Below, in pieces: positions 1 to 9,828 of a stretch of DNA of 64,000 nucleotides; the stretch's first letter is position 1; each line of letters starts with the position of its first letter. A program made the position numbers and the translations under genes. This stretch comes from Bradyrhizobium guangdongense (GTDB lineage Bacteria; Pseudomonadota; Alphaproteobacteria; Rhizobiales; Xanthobacteraceae): contig NZ_PPPT01000212.1 in NCBI RefSeq assembly GCF_006483445.1, positions 1-64,000 on the forward strand, read 5' to 3'. The notes beneath the pieces are model-generated. The model was not told where the DNA came from and searched no databases. It worked only from the letters and a program-made list of their open reading frames with translations.

Positions 1-870
1 GCCGGCGGCATGCTCGCGCCGTATTGCGAGGCGGAGATCGCCGAACCCATCATCAGCCGCCTGGGCTGCCGTTCGCTCGACCTCTGGCGGCGCGAGCTGC
101 CGGATACGCCTTTCAACGGCTCGCTCGTCGTGGCCCATGCCCGCGAGCGCAACGATTTTGAGCGCTTTGCGAAGATGACGCAGGGCCACCAGCGCCTCGA
201 TGCGGCCGGCCTCGCAAAGCTCGAACCCTCGCTGGAGGGCCGTTTTCGCGATGCGCTGTTCTTCGCAGCCGAAGGCCATGTCGAGCCGCGTCGCGTACTG
301 CCAAAACTTCACGACCGCATCCGCGCCGCCGGCGGCACCATCAAGTTCGGCAGCGATGTGACCGCGAAGGATCTTGCAAACCTTCATCCTAAAAGCATCG
401 TGATCGATTGCCGCGGCCTGTCCGCGCGCGACGAGCAGCCCGAGCTTCGCGGCGTCAAGGGCGAGATGATCCTGATCGAGACGAACGAGGTGCAGCTCGC
501 GCGCCCCGTGCGTCTCATTCATCCGCGCTGGCCGCTCTACGTGATCCCGCGCGAGGACAATCTGTTCATGCTGGGCGCGACCTCGATCGAAGCCGAGGAC
601 ACCGGCGTCAGCGTCCGCTCAGCGCTGGAGCTGTTGGGCGCCGCCTACACGGTGCACCCCGCCTTCGGCGAGGCCCGCATCGTCGAATTCGGCTCGGGCC
701 TTCGCCCCGCCTTCCCCGACAACCTTCCGCGCATTGGCATAAGCGGCCAGACGATCAACGTGAACGGTCTCTACCGCCATGGCTTCCTGATCGCGCCGGC
801 GCTCGCCGAGCTGACGCTGGCTTACGTTGAGCGCGGCCAAATCGACAATGAGGTGATGCAATGCGCGTGA
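1..870 (+). CDS. thiO: Glycine oxidase ThiO, 5' partial
   Basis: FAD-dependent glycine oxidase that makes the iminoglycine (dehydroglycine) used in thiazole synthesis. The reading frame is open from base 1, and the first visible residues (AGGMLAPYCEAE) match the conserved stretch just after the N-terminal FAD motif of ThiO. The true start and the GxGxxG motif therefore lie upstream of the window. About 289 residues are visible, against roughly 330-370 for the family. The C-terminal FAD-contacting part is present (GLYRHGFLIAPALAE). The stop overlaps the start of thiS by 10 bp, which indicates translational coupling. Any TPP riboswitch for the operon would lie upstream and cannot be seen. Confidence 0.9.
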   Translation, partial: AGGMLAPYCEAEIAEPIISRLGCRSLDLWRRELPDTPFNGSLVVAHARERNDFERFAKMTQGHQRLDAAGLAKLEPSLEGRFRDALFFAAEGHVEPRRVLPKLHDRIRAAGGTIKFGSDVTAKDLANLHPKSIVIDCRGLSARDEQPELRGVKGEMILIETNEVQLARPVRLIHPRWPLYVIPREDNLFMLGATSIEAEDTGVSVRSALELLGAAYTVHPAFGEARIVEFGSGLRPAFPDNLPRIGISGQTINVNGLYRHGFLIAPALAELTLAYVERGQIDNEVMQCA

Positions 871-1058
871 TCGTCAACGGCGAGCAACGCGAGATCAATG
901 CGGCCAGCGTCGGCGCGCTGCTGAGCGAGCTCGACTACGAAGGCACGCATTTCGCGATCGCCGTGAATTACGACGTGGTGCCGAAAAGCCGCTGGGCCGA
1001 GACGGCGCTGAAGGCCGGCGACGAGATCGAGATCATCACGCCGCGGCAGGGAGGGTGA
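861..1058 (+). CDS. thiS: Sulfur carrier protein ThiS
   Basis: A 65-residue ubiquitin-fold sulfur carrier. Its C-terminal Gly-Gly (ending PRQGG) is adenylated and then thiocarboxylated, and it donates sulfur to ThiG. The length and the GG end are diagnostic. The ATG lies inside the end of thiO. A 170-bp gap with a palindromic repeat separates it from thiG, so thiO-thiS form one tight block and thiG-thiE another. Confidence 0.95.
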   Translation: MRVIVNGEQREINAASVGALLSELDYEGTHFAIAVNYDVVPKSRWAETALKAGDEIEIITPRQGG

Positions 1059-1090
1059 GCAAGTTGAAACGTGCCGCCACAAATTCCGCC

Positions 1091-1192
1091 GTCATCCTGA
1101 GGTGCGAGCCGCACTTCGGCTCGCCTCGAAGGATGGCCGCACGCGCGGCTGTCATCCTTCGAGGCGCGCAAGTGCGCGCACCTCAGGATGAC
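1091..1192. repeat. Palindromic intergenic repeat, family A (ATCCTGAGGT ends)
   Basis: About 102 bp of imperfect inverted repeat. The left arm begins GTCATCCTGAGGTGCG and the right arm ends CGCACCTCAGGATGAC, with secondary internal hairpins. It fills the thiS-thiG gap. Related copies lie at 2630-2727 and 7676-7818. As RNA it would fold into a long hairpin inside the thi transcript. Confidence 0.9.
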
Positions 1193-1227
1193 GGTCCTCG
1201 CAAGTTGCCAGCAAGGAATTTGAAGAC

Positions 1228-2010
1228 ATGGTGACCTTCTACAACAAAACCTTCCCCTCGCGCCTCCTCATCGGCAGCGCGCTTTATCCCTCGCCCGCGA
1301 TCATGCAGCAGGCGATCCGCGCCTCGGGCGCGTCCATCGTCACGGTATCGCTGCGGCGCGAGTCCGCCGGCGGCAAGACCGGCGACGCGTTCTGGAACCT
1401 GATCCGCGAGCTCGAGGTAACAGTGCTGCCGAACACCGCCGGCTGCCGCAGCGTGCGCGAAGCCGTGACCACGGCAAAACTCGCGCGCGAATTGTTCGGC
1501 ACGCCGTGGATCAAGCTCGAGGTGATCGCCGACAACGACACGCTGCAGCCCGACGTCGTCGGCCTGGTCGAAGCCGCCACGATCCTGATCAAGGACGGTT
1601 TTGAGGTCTTCCCCTATTGCACCGAGGATCTCTCGGTCGCGAACCGCCTGGTCGATGCCGGCTGCAAGGTCGTGATGCCCTGGGCCGCTCCGATCGGCAG
1701 CGCCAAAGGCATCACCAACCGCGACGCGCTAAAACTGCTGCGCGAACGCCTGCCCGATATCACGCTGGTGGTCGATGCCGGTCTCGGCGCGCCCTCGCAT
1801 GCGGCGCAGGCGCTGGAGCTCGGCTACGACGCCGTGCTGCTCAACACCGCGATCGCCAAGGCCGCCGACCCCGTCGCAATGGCCAACGCCTTCCGCCTCG
1901 GCGTCGAGGCCGGCCGCACCGCATACGAAGCCGGGCTGATGAACGCCCGCGACTTCGCCTCCCCCTCCACCCCTGTCGTTGGGACCCCGTTCTGGCATGC
2001 CGTATCCTGA
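1228..2010 (+). CDS. thiG: Thiazole synthase ThiG
   Basis: A 260-residue TIM-barrel enzyme. It forms thiazole phosphate from 1-deoxyxylulose 5-phosphate, dehydroglycine and the ThiS thiocarboxylate. The Schiff-base lysine is visible at residue 96 in [13 protein letters not shown]-terminal phosphate-binding stretches ([30 protein letters not shown]) are also typical. The start ATG follows AAGGAATTTGAAGAC. The end overlaps the thiE start by 14 bp, so the two are probably translationally coupled. Confidence 0.95.
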   Translation: MVTFYNKTFPSRLLIGSALYPSPAIMQQAIRASGASIVTVSLRRESAGGKTGDAFWNLIRELEVTVLPNTAGCRSVREAVTTAKLARELFGTPWIKLEVIADNDTLQPDVVGLVEAATILIKDGFEVFPYCTEDLSVANRLVDAGCKVVMPWAAPIGSAKGITNRDALKLLRERLPDITLVVDAGLGAPSHAAQALELGYDAVLLNTAIAKAADPVAMANAFRLGVEAGRTAYEAGLMNARDFASPSTPVVGTPFWHAVS

Positions 2011-2605
2011 TCCCTTCTACGCCGTCGTCGACAGTGTCGACTGGGTCGCGCGCCTCGCCAAGCTCGGCGTCGGCACCATCCAGTTGCGCGCGAAAGATCT
2101 GAACGACGCCGAGGCGCTGCAAATCGTTACCGACGCGCTCGCGGCGGTGAAGGGCACGCAGGCCAAGGTCGTCGTCAACGACTATTGGCGCGCGGCGATC
2201 GTCGCCGGCGCAAAACACCTGCATCTCGGCCAGGAGGATCTGGTCGATGCGGATTTGAAGGCCATCCGCGAAGCCGGCCTGACGCTCGGCATCTCCACCC
2301 ACGATGATGCGGAGCTTGCCACCGCGCTCGCCGCAAAACCCGACTACGTCGCGCTCGGCCCGATCTTCTTCACCACGCTGAAGTCGATGCGCTTCGCCCC
2401 GCAGGGCATTCCAAAGATCACGGAATGGAAGAAGCGGATCGGCAACATCCCGCTGGTCGCGATCGGCGGCATCAAGTTCGAGCACGCCCCCGAGATCTTT
2501 GCCGCCGGCGCCGATTCCATCGCCGTCGTCTCCGACGTCACCCAGAACGCCGACCCCGACGCCCGCGTGCGGCAATGGCTCGGCCTCGCCAAGGAGGCCG
2601 CGTGA
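1997..2605 (+). CDS. thiE: Thiamine phosphate synthase ThiE
   Basis: Couples HMP-pyrophosphate with thiazole phosphate to give thiamine phosphate. About 202 residues, a TIM barrel with the family signatures TIQLRAKD near the N-terminus, [22 protein letters not shown] and [11 protein letters not shown]. The ATG at 1997, inside the end of thiG, is preferred over an upstream in-frame TTG at 1979 because it gives the usual length and the common overlap. It is the fourth gene of the thi operon. Confidence 0.92.
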   Translation: MPYPDPFYAVVDSVDWVARLAKLGVGTIQLRAKDLNDAEALQIVTDALAAVKGTQAKVVVNDYWRAAIVAGAKHLHLGQEDLVDADLKAIREAGLTLGISTHDDAELATALAAKPDYVALGPIFFTTLKSMRFAPQGIPKITEWKKRIGNIPLVAIGGIKFEHAPEIFAAGADSIAVVSDVTQNADPDARVRQWLGLAKEAA

Positions 2606-2629
2606 TGCCGCTCGCACTCTGTTCAACCC

Positions 2630-2727
2630 GTCACCCTGAGGTGGCCGCCTCTTCGGCGGCCCTCGAAGGGCGACGGCCCGGCTCTTTCATCCTTCGAGGC
2701 GCGCAAGAGCGCGCACCTCAGGATGAC
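2630..2727. repeat. Palindromic intergenic repeat, family A
   Basis: A second copy of the family at 1091-1192, filling the thiE-thiC gap. The arms are GTCACCCTGAGGTGGC and GCGCACCTCAGGATGAC, and there is an internal GGCCGCCTCTTCGGCGGCC hairpin. No TPP-riboswitch-like sequence was recognised in this gap, so thiC is probably read from the upstream promoter through the repeat. Confidence 0.88.
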
Positions 2728-2760
2728 GAGATCGAAATTGCACCCAGGAATTAAGAGTAA

Positions 2761-4671
<1,911 letters not shown>

Positions 4672-4809
4672 GGGAGCTCTGCGCCTTACAGCCTCCTCAC
4701 CAAAGCCTTGCATTTGGCGGCCAAGCTTGCCAGCCGACCCATTGCAACCTATAATTGATCGTGCAAGAATGCACCTCTTGCTTCACCGTTGTCTTCGAGC
4801 TTTCATAAC

Positions 4810-5082
4810 ATGAAAGCCGCGATCGTTTTGAGAAGCGAAGGTTGGTTACCTGAGAAGGTGAAGCAGGAGGTTCAGGTGAGCATACAGATTTTTTTGCAGT
4901 TCGCCGGATTCATTATCATTATCGGACTGCTCTTCGTTATCTGGGCAGAACTACGCCGGCTGAGAATGACCATCGAAGTGTTACTAGACAGCACGAGAGA
5001 GAACTCCCGATCGCTCGTCGCAACAATTCTGGAAATTAACGCAAGGAGCTCCGACAAGAGCAACAAATACGAATTGCGATAG
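4810..5082 (+). CDS. Small single-TM protein, unknown function
   Basis: A protein of 90 residues starting at the ATG (MKAAIVLRSEGW); an in-frame TTG at 4789 would add seven residues. One hydrophobic segment (FAGFIIIIGLLFVIWAEL, about residues 32-49) is followed by a charged, probably coiled-coil tail. Base composition is clearly AT-richer than thiC. It ends 9 bp before the ATG of the downstream ATPase, so the two are likely one transcript. No family was recognised. It may anchor or sense for the ATPase, which is inference. Confidence 0.6.
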   Translation: MKAAIVLRSEGWLPEKVKQEVQVSIQIFLQFAGFIIIIGLLFVIWAELRRLRMTIEVLLDSTRENSRSLVATILEINARSSDKSNKYELR

Positions 5083-5091
5083 AGATGCCTC

Positions 5092-6255
5092 ATGCCCGCA
5101 AACGAATTCGAATTATTGAATCAAAGCATTATCAATTTGAGGCAAGGCAAGCCAATTGACTTCGACAAATACGGCCTCATCAGAAGAGGCGGAGGCGAGG
5201 CGATCGAAGACCTTTGTCAAAATGTGGCAAGCCACACACGAGGGGGGCCTCAAGGCGAAACGTATTCGACTTGGTTGTTAGCATATTACGGTGGCGGAAA
5301 AAGTCAGACGCTATCCGACGTCAGCCGCATTCTCCGGGAGCAGCAGTACGGCTCCTTCAAGGCTTTCGTAACTCGCATCGATCTCAATAATTCAAGAAAT
5401 ATCACTCAGTCAGGCTTCCAAATATCTCTCTTCGAAGACGCGTCGTTCATATCATCAGCGCACGCTGAGAGCGTGATTGACATAACCAAGACTGTGCTGG
5501 GGCATAAGAAGGCGGAAAGCGCTGCGGTGGTCGGCGTTGATATTGCGACCACTGCACTCAACATCAAAATTCCTGGAGCTGGCACTCTCGTGAAGGAGGC
5601 CCTTGGAAAGGCGCGCATCTGGTACGTAGGTCGAAGAGCACACATTCAAAAGAAGATAGATGCACTGGGATTGCCAAGTGCCGAAGCCAGGGAATTGATG
5701 ATACGCTGGGTCAGCTATTCTTTGTCGCCAAGTCGCGATAGTTTGGGTGCGCTCAACGAATACGTCGATCGCTTGTCGAATAATGGAGCGCTTTTTTCCG
5801 CGCTAAAGCACATCCTGAAAATCTCAAACTACGGATCGGTAGTTATCCTGATTGATCAAGCCGAAAAGCTTGTCGACAACCGGTTGCTGACGGATCATTT
5901 AATGAGTATCCGCGACTCGGATGAAGTCAGATTGAATCTTTTCTTCGTCTTCGCAGGCACCGATAGGATCGACGAACTCAGATCTGAGCAAGAGTACGGT
6001 GGCTTTGCTCGACGATTTCTCGATGCCAACAGATGCGAAACTCGCTCCACGCCCCTAAGTGCTCCAAATATTGCCTCGACGCCCGACGATGACCTTATTC
6101 GCATCCGAGACGTTTTTGCCCGGATCCGGCAAGATCATCCAGGATTGCCGATACCGAGATTGACCGATGAGCGGATTCGCGCAGTCAGGGAAGATTTGAA
6201 CACGCGGCAGCCGGTTTCGTGGGCGGCTTTTTGGAAATCGGTCCTCGCTACGTAA
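5092..6255 (+). CDS. P-loop ATPase, resembles BREX BrxC/BrxD-type AAA+ proteins
   Basis: A 387-residue protein. An N-terminal helix with the pattern IINLRQGKP is followed by a Walker A-like AYYGGGKSQT (K70, S71; the first glycine of the loop is replaced by Ala). A Walker B-like VVILIDQAEK lies near D255/E258, a sensor-like LFFVFAGTDR near 285-292, and a GGFARRF stretch that could hold an arginine finger near 307. This order, especially the YGxGKS loop and the FAGT strand, resembles the BREX ATP-binding protein families (DUF2791 type), but the protein is short and no other BREX gene is visible. AT-rich composition suggests transfer. Cytoplasmic; substrate unknown. Confidence 0.65.
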   Translation: MPANEFELLNQSIINLRQGKPIDFDKYGLIRRGGGEAIEDLCQNVASHTRGGPQGETYSTWLLAYYGGGKSQTLSDVSRILREQQYGSFKAFVTRIDLNNSRNITQSGFQISLFEDASFISSAHAESVIDITKTVLGHKKAESAAVVGVDIATTALNIKIPGAGTLVKEALGKARIWYVGRRAHIQKKIDALGLPSAEARELMIRWVSYSLSPSRDSLGALNEYVDRLSNNGALFSALKHILKISNYGSVVILIDQAEKLVDNRLLTDHLMSIRDSDEVRLNLFFVFAGTDRIDELRSEQEYGGFARRFLDANRCETRSTPLSAPNIASTPDDDLIRIRDVFARIRQDHPGLPIPRLTDERIRAVREDLNTRQPVSWAAFWKSVLAT

Positions 6256-6269
6256 GCTCACAAGTCGCT

Positions 6270-6340
6270 TAGCCCGGATGAGCAGAGCGACATGCGGGAT
6301 TGACAGTTGTCCCGCATGTCGCTCCGCTCATGCGGGCCAC
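6270..6340. repeat. REP pair, family B (TAGCCCGGATGAGC type)
   Basis: Two REP-like units in opposite orientation: TAGCCCGGATGAGCAGAGCG, and the reverse unit ending CGCTCCGCTCATGCGGGC. The core matches the REPs flanking the RAYT gene at 10.65 kb. It lies in the gap after the ATPase gene. The long stem could also act as a bidirectional transcription barrier. Confidence 0.85.
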
Positions 6341-6405
6341 AGCTCCAGCATCCCCTCCGAAAGCAAACGCCAGCCGAGAGCTCGGTCTATTGCCGAGACG
6401 TCGTT

Positions 6406-6891
6406 TCAAGAGACCGTTTTCTTCAACAGCGGCTGATCGGCCTTGACGTCGGATGAGCATTCCGCTTCCCAGGGGAAACGCCGATTGACGTCTTGCCAGA
6501 TGACCTGGAGACAGGGGAATGCGCGCCGCGATTTCCGGTAGAACCAGATCGCCGTACCGAGATATTCGGGGTAGGCCCCGAACGGCACCTGCCAGAAACC
6601 GAGCTTGTAGCCGTCCTCCAGCATGTCGTCGGAGATATCGCCATCGACGAACTTATGTCCCGCCGCAACGTGATCGCGGATAAGGTTGATGATAGCCTGC
6701 GCGTTCTCGGCGCTCTGACCGAAGATGATGAGTTCGGGGTGGCCATAGGTCAGAAACAAGCCGATTGAAAAAGCAAACGGCGGATTTGCATCGGGTATGC
6801 CCACGATGTGGCAGCCGTAGTTGCGCACATTGCGCAAAATGATCTTGTCGGCTTCGTGTTCAGGCTCAGGCCACTCGAACTGGTCTTGCAT
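6406..6891 (-). CDS. DUF4262 domain protein
   Basis: A protein of 161 residues from ATG 6891; a GTG two codons upstream is also possible. The family pattern is visible: an N-terminal NVRNYGCHIVGI, then FAFSIGLFLTYGHPELIIFG and a later DGYKLGFWQVPFGAYPEYLG. DUF4262 proteins are small, cytoplasmic and of unknown function. It is oppositely oriented to both neighbours and stands alone. Confidence 0.85.
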   Translation of the reverse strand: MQDQFEWPEPEHEADKIILRNVRNYGCHIVGIPDANPPFAFSIGLFLTYGHPELIIFGQSAENAQAIINLIRDHVAAGHKFVDGDISDDMLEDGYKLGFWQVPFGAYPEYLGTAIWFYRKSRRAFPCLQVIWQDVNRRFPWEAECSSDVKADQPLLKKTVS

Positions 6892-6972
6892 CGTCACCTC
6901 AATAAACCCGGTGGGCAGGTCTTATTCGCTTTGGCTCACCCTACAATTGCAACGTACAAGATGGTAGCAAGC

Positions 6973-7046
6973 GTAAGCTCGGATGAGCGCAGCGACATCC
7001 GGGATCCTTGCGTCCCGCATATCGCTCCGCTCATGCGGGCTACAGC
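6973..7046. repeat. REP pair, family B
   Basis: Inverted REP units (CTCGGATGAGCGCAGCGACA and TCGCTCCGCTCATGCGGGCT) directly ahead of the glycosylase gene. The same core flanks the RAYT gene at 10654-11211. An ATG at 7033 lies inside this repeat and complicates start assignment of the next gene. Confidence 0.85.
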
Positions 7047-7059
7047 CCGGATCATTGAC

Positions 7060-7581
7060 GTGCAAGACGCCGCCCCTCACCGCCTCCCCGACCAGCTCCG
7101 CAAAAACCTGCGCGTCGTCTTCGTCGGCACCGCGGCCTCGACGCGCTCGGCCGAACTCGGGCACTACTACGCCCATCCCGGCAACCGCTTCTGGCGCGCG
7201 CTGCACGAGGCCGGCATCACGCCGCGGCGCTATCAGCCAAGCGAGTTCGCCTCACTGCTCGAGCTCGGGATCGGCTTCACGGATCTCTCAAAATCCGGCG
7301 CCGGGATGGATCATGAGATCGACAGAAAATCGTTCGATCTTGCAGGTTTTTGCACCAAAATCGACGCGTTTCGACCGAAAACGGTGGCGTTCACGAGCAA
7401 GAATGCGGCGAGCTTGTTCTACGGCAAGCCGTCGAGCGCGATCGCGTTGGGGCGGCAGCCGGTGGACGGGAAATTTCCGGACGTGTTCGTGCTGTCATCG
7501 CCGTCAGGTGCGGCGTCGGGGCACTGGACGCTGGAGCCGTGGCGGGAGTTGGCGGATTGGATCAATTCGACGCACGCGTAG
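7060..7581 (+). CDS. Mug/TDG-like mismatch-specific DNA glycosylase
   Basis: A uracil-DNA-glycosylase superfamily protein of about 173 residues that should remove mispaired U or related bases. Visible motifs are VVFVGTAASTRSAELGHYYA with HPGNRFWRAL (active-site and pyrimidine-pocket region), GIGFTDLSK, and a C-terminal VFVLSSPSGAASGHW matching the leucine/insertion-loop motif. The GTG at 7060 is chosen because the frame upstream runs through a REP element; ATG 7033 lies within that REP and is the alternative. The TAG stop is the first three bases of another REP. Confidence 0.8.
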   Translation: MQDAAPHRLPDQLRKNLRVVFVGTAASTRSAELGHYYAHPGNRFWRALHEAGITPRRYQPSEFASLLELGIGFTDLSKSGAGMDHEIDRKSFDLAGFCTKIDAFRPKTVAFTSKNAASLFYGKPSSAIALGRQPVDGKFPDVFVLSSPSGAASGHWTLEPWRELADWINSTHA

Positions 7582-7657
7582 CCCGGATGGAGCGCAGCGC
7601 AATCCGGGAATCCCGTCGCGGAGAGACCCGGATTTCGCTGCGCTCCATCCGGGCTAC
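7579..7657. repeat. REP pair, family B, overlapping the glycosylase stop codon
   Basis: Starts TAGCCCGGATGGAGCGCAGC and ends with the reverse unit TGCGCTCCATCCGGGCTA. The initial TAG is the stop codon of the glycosylase gene. The arms are complementary over more than 20 bp, so the transcript would end in a strong hairpin. Confidence 0.88.
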
Positions 7658-7675
7658 GACCACAACCCCATCGCC

Positions 7676-7818
7676 GTCACCCTGAGGTGGCCGCCTCTTC
7701 GGCGGCCCTCGAAGGGCGACGGCCCGGCTGGTAGCCTCGCAGAAGCATTGGGGCCGTTCATCCTTCGAAGCTCCCCATGCGACGCGTTGCATCGCATGGT
7801 TCGCACCTCAGGATGACG
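7676..7818. repeat. Palindromic intergenic repeat, family A
   Basis: The third and longest copy of the family seen in the thi operon. It begins GTCACCCTGAGGTGGCC and ends GTTCGCACCTCAGGATGAC. Relative to the other copies it carries an extra stretch of about 45 bp in the middle. It sits directly next to a family B REP, forming a mosaic. Confidence 0.85.
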
Positions 7819-7848
7819 GGATTGGCGTCATTGCGCGCGGCAACGCCC

Positions 7849-8283
7849 CTACCGCATCGTGATCGCAAGCCCGCTGAGATCCGCATTCGCCATCAACCCG
7901 ACCTGCTGCCCCGTCAGTTCCAGCACCGCGCCCTTCTGGTTGGTGAGCACGATGGCGCGGGCGCCACGGCCGACTGCGAGGCCGGCACCGGCGGCGCCGT
8001 AGACGCCGGCGACGTCGGAGGGGCGGTTGATGTTGGAGACGCGGCCGCGCAGCACGGTCTTGGAGCCGCCGAACACGAGGCCGTAGTCGAGGCCGCCGGT
8101 GGAGAGCGAATAGGAGCGGCCGCGGAAGTTGAGCACGCCGCCGCCGCCCGAGCCGCCGATGATCCAGCCCGCCTTGTAGATCGTCAGCGTCACGAAGCCG
8201 GAATCGGCCTGCGCCGTCGTGGCGAGGCCGACAACAGCGGCAAAGGCAATGAACGCGGCGCGAAAGCGCGATGCGAAATTCAT
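7849..8283 (-). CDS. Secreted glycine-rich protein, unknown function
   Basis: A protein of 144 residues from ATG 8283, which has GGAGA six bases upstream; in-frame upstream starts lack this spacing. A signal peptide is clear (FRAAFIAFAAVVGLATTAQA), so it is exported. The mature part is rich in Gly and beta-type strands (GWIIGGSGGGGVLNFRG, LDYGLVFGGSKTVLRGRV). It faintly recalls SYLF/DUF1134 lipid-binding proteins, but the match is not firm. Confidence 0.7.
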   Translation of the reverse strand: MNFASRFRAAFIAFAAVVGLATTAQADSGFVTLTIYKAGWIIGGSGGGGVLNFRGRSYSLSTGGLDYGLVFGGSKTVLRGRVSNINRPSDVAGVYGAAGAGLAVGRGARAIVLTNQKGAVLELTGQQVGLMANADLSGLAITMR

Positions 8284-8430
8284 GGGCATTCTCCGGGGAA
8301 CGGATGTCTTATGGAACGATGTCTTGGGCAAGATTCGAATCAGACGCGCCGAGTCTATCCAGGGGATCGCGGCGGGACCATGTTCGGGGGAAGGGAGGAG
8401 CGACGACCGGCTCCATTATGCGACTCTACA

Positions 8431-8520
8431 CCTGATTTGCCCGACGGGTCAAGAGAATTTCGAAAAATACGAAGTTCGATCACGGCGCCGTGATCTACTG
8501 TGCATGGGGTTGTTTTCGAC
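8431..8520 (-). repeat. Dispersed ~90-bp repeat, family C, copy 1
   Basis: On the minus strand it runs from GTCGAAAACAACCCCATGCA to TTGACCCGTCGGGCAAATCA, with a central GATCACGGCGCCGTGATC palindrome. Copies 2 and 3 are at 28781-28870 and 58572-58660. The minus-strand TTGACC (8447-8452) is followed 18 bp on by TAGAGT, and the unit points toward the secreted-protein gene at 7849-8283, so it could supply its promoter. It fills much of the 340-bp gap between 8283 and 8624. Confidence 0.85.
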
Positions 8521-8623
8521 CTTGTTTTTTCGGACAGGCGCCGGCGGCGGTTCCAACCACGGTTGCAAGTGCCCGACGGGCAGCTAGGCTGCGGCCCACG
8601 CAGTCCGTCCCCCGAGGTGCCCC

Positions 8624-9007
8624 ATGCCGATCCAGCATTTTGCTCCGCCGCCGAACGTCAAGTCGCCGCCGCTGTCCTTCGCCACCCGTGTCGGCGATCT
8701 CGTCTTCGTGTCGGGCATTCCCGGCTTCGACGCCAACGGCGCGCTGCCGGACGGTTTCGACGCGCAGTTCGGCAATGTCGTCGTCAACATCAAGCGCATC
8801 CTGGACCAGGCCGGCGCCACCTTCCGCAACCTCGTCAAGGTCAACGTGCTCCTGACGCGCGCGAGCGACGTGCCGGCGATGAACGCGATGTATGCCGGCG
8901 TGTTCGGCCCGCCGCCCTACCCGGCGCGCACCACCTGCGTGGTGCAGGCGCTGCCCGATCCGAAAATGCTGATCGAGATCGAGGCGGTGGCATCGCTTGC
9001 GAAGTGA
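8624..9007 (+). CDS. RidA/YjgF family protein
   Basis: A protein of 127 residues. RidA proteins are small trimeric enzymes that hydrolyse reactive enamine/imine intermediates or act on related amides. Characteristic stretches are GDLVFVSGIPGFDANG, a central helix NIKRILDQAGATFRNLVKVNV, and YPARTTCVVQALPDPKMLIEIEAVA, which contains the conserved Arg and Glu region. It is divergent from the secreted protein before it. The exact subfamily and substrate cannot be told. Confidence 0.9.
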   Translation: MPIQHFAPPPNVKSPPLSFATRVGDLVFVSGIPGFDANGALPDGFDAQFGNVVVNIKRILDQAGATFRNLVKVNVLLTRASDVPAMNAMYAGVFGPPPYPARTTCVVQALPDPKMLIEIEAVASLAK

Positions 9008-9121
9008 GCGATGTTTCCGCGTGTTGCCGGCCTGACATCTGCGTGAACGATAACGGGCCCGGCTTGCCAGGGCGGCGCATTTGCCGCACCAGTCTTGCTT
9101 TATCGCTGTCAGGAGACATTC

Positions 9122-9379
9122 ATGCGTCGCGTCCTCACCCTCTCTGCCGCTGCCGGCATCGCTGCCTCGGCGCTCGCCACCCCCGCCTTCGCAAAAGTCG
9201 GCTATTACGTGATCCGCTGGGACAACACCGGCATCTGCCAGATCTGGAACGAGGACCTGCGCTACAAGCCGGTGCAGTGGCCCTCGACCTACAAGGTCGT
9301 CAGCAAGCCGTTCCCGACCTTCGACGCCGCCAATGCCGTGCAGCTCAAATATCGCGCCGAGCGCCGCTGCACGCTCTGA
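9122..9379 (+). CDS. Small secreted protein, paralogue A
   Basis: A protein of 85 residues with a clean signal peptide (cleavage after TPAFA). The mature part carries GYYVIRWDNTGICQIWNED, closely similar to the next gene at 9577. ATG 9122 is preferred over upstream in-frame starts because it begins the signal peptide. No known family; two cysteines in the mature part may form a disulfide. A strong terminator follows. Confidence 0.75.
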   Translation: MRRVLTLSAAAGIAASALATPAFAKVGYYVIRWDNTGICQIWNEDLRYKPVQWPSTYKVVSKPFPTFDAANAVQLKYRAERRCTL

Positions 9380-9405
9380 GACGGCCCGGCCAAGGGCCTG
9401 AATTT

Positions 9406-9448
9406 GCGGGGGGCGGATGGCGGAAAACGTCATCCGCCCCCGCTTTTT
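9406..9448 (+). terminator. Rho-independent terminator
   Basis: A GC-rich stem (GCGGGGGGCGGATG pairing with CATCCGCCCCCGC) with a short loop followed by TTTTT. It lies 27 bp after the stop of the 9122-9379 gene and separates the two tandem paralogues. Confidence 0.9.
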
Positions 9449-9576
9449 GTTGAACCTGTTCCAGCCGCCGGCCTACTCAATTGTTGTCCGGGGCGCATGT
9501 TCCCACGCTCCCCGCACCACCCCTCCCCGAGCATTGCCGGGAGGCGCATCACGACTTTCATTTGAGGAGCTCATCC

Positions 9577-9828
9577 ATGCGTCGTTTCTCCAAGCTGTGC
9601 GTTGCCGCAGGACTTGCCGCTGCCGCCTTCGTTGCGACCAGCCCGGCCCAGGCCGGCTATCATCTGATCCGCTGGCAGGACTCCGGTCTGTGCCAGATCT
9701 GGGACGAGAGCATTCCGACCACGCCATGGCCCGCCGGCTCGCACCGCGCGAGCGCGACGGTCGCGACCTTCCTCGACGCGCTGGCCCTGAAGGATCACGC
9801 GCTCAAGACCAAGGCTTGTACCTGGTAG
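9577..9828 (+). CDS. Small secreted protein, paralogue B
   Basis: A protein of 83 residues with a signal peptide ending near SPAQAG. The motif GYHLIRWQDSGLCQIWDES repeats that of the preceding gene, showing a tandem duplication. ATG 9577 has GAGGAG about 8 bp upstream. The stop codon lies inside the first unit of a 16-bp tandem repeat. Function unknown; periplasmic or extracellular. Confidence 0.75.
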   Translation: MRRFSKLCVAAGLAAAAFVATSPAQAGYHLIRWQDSGLCQIWDESIPTTPWPAGSHRASATVATFLDALALKDHALKTKACTW

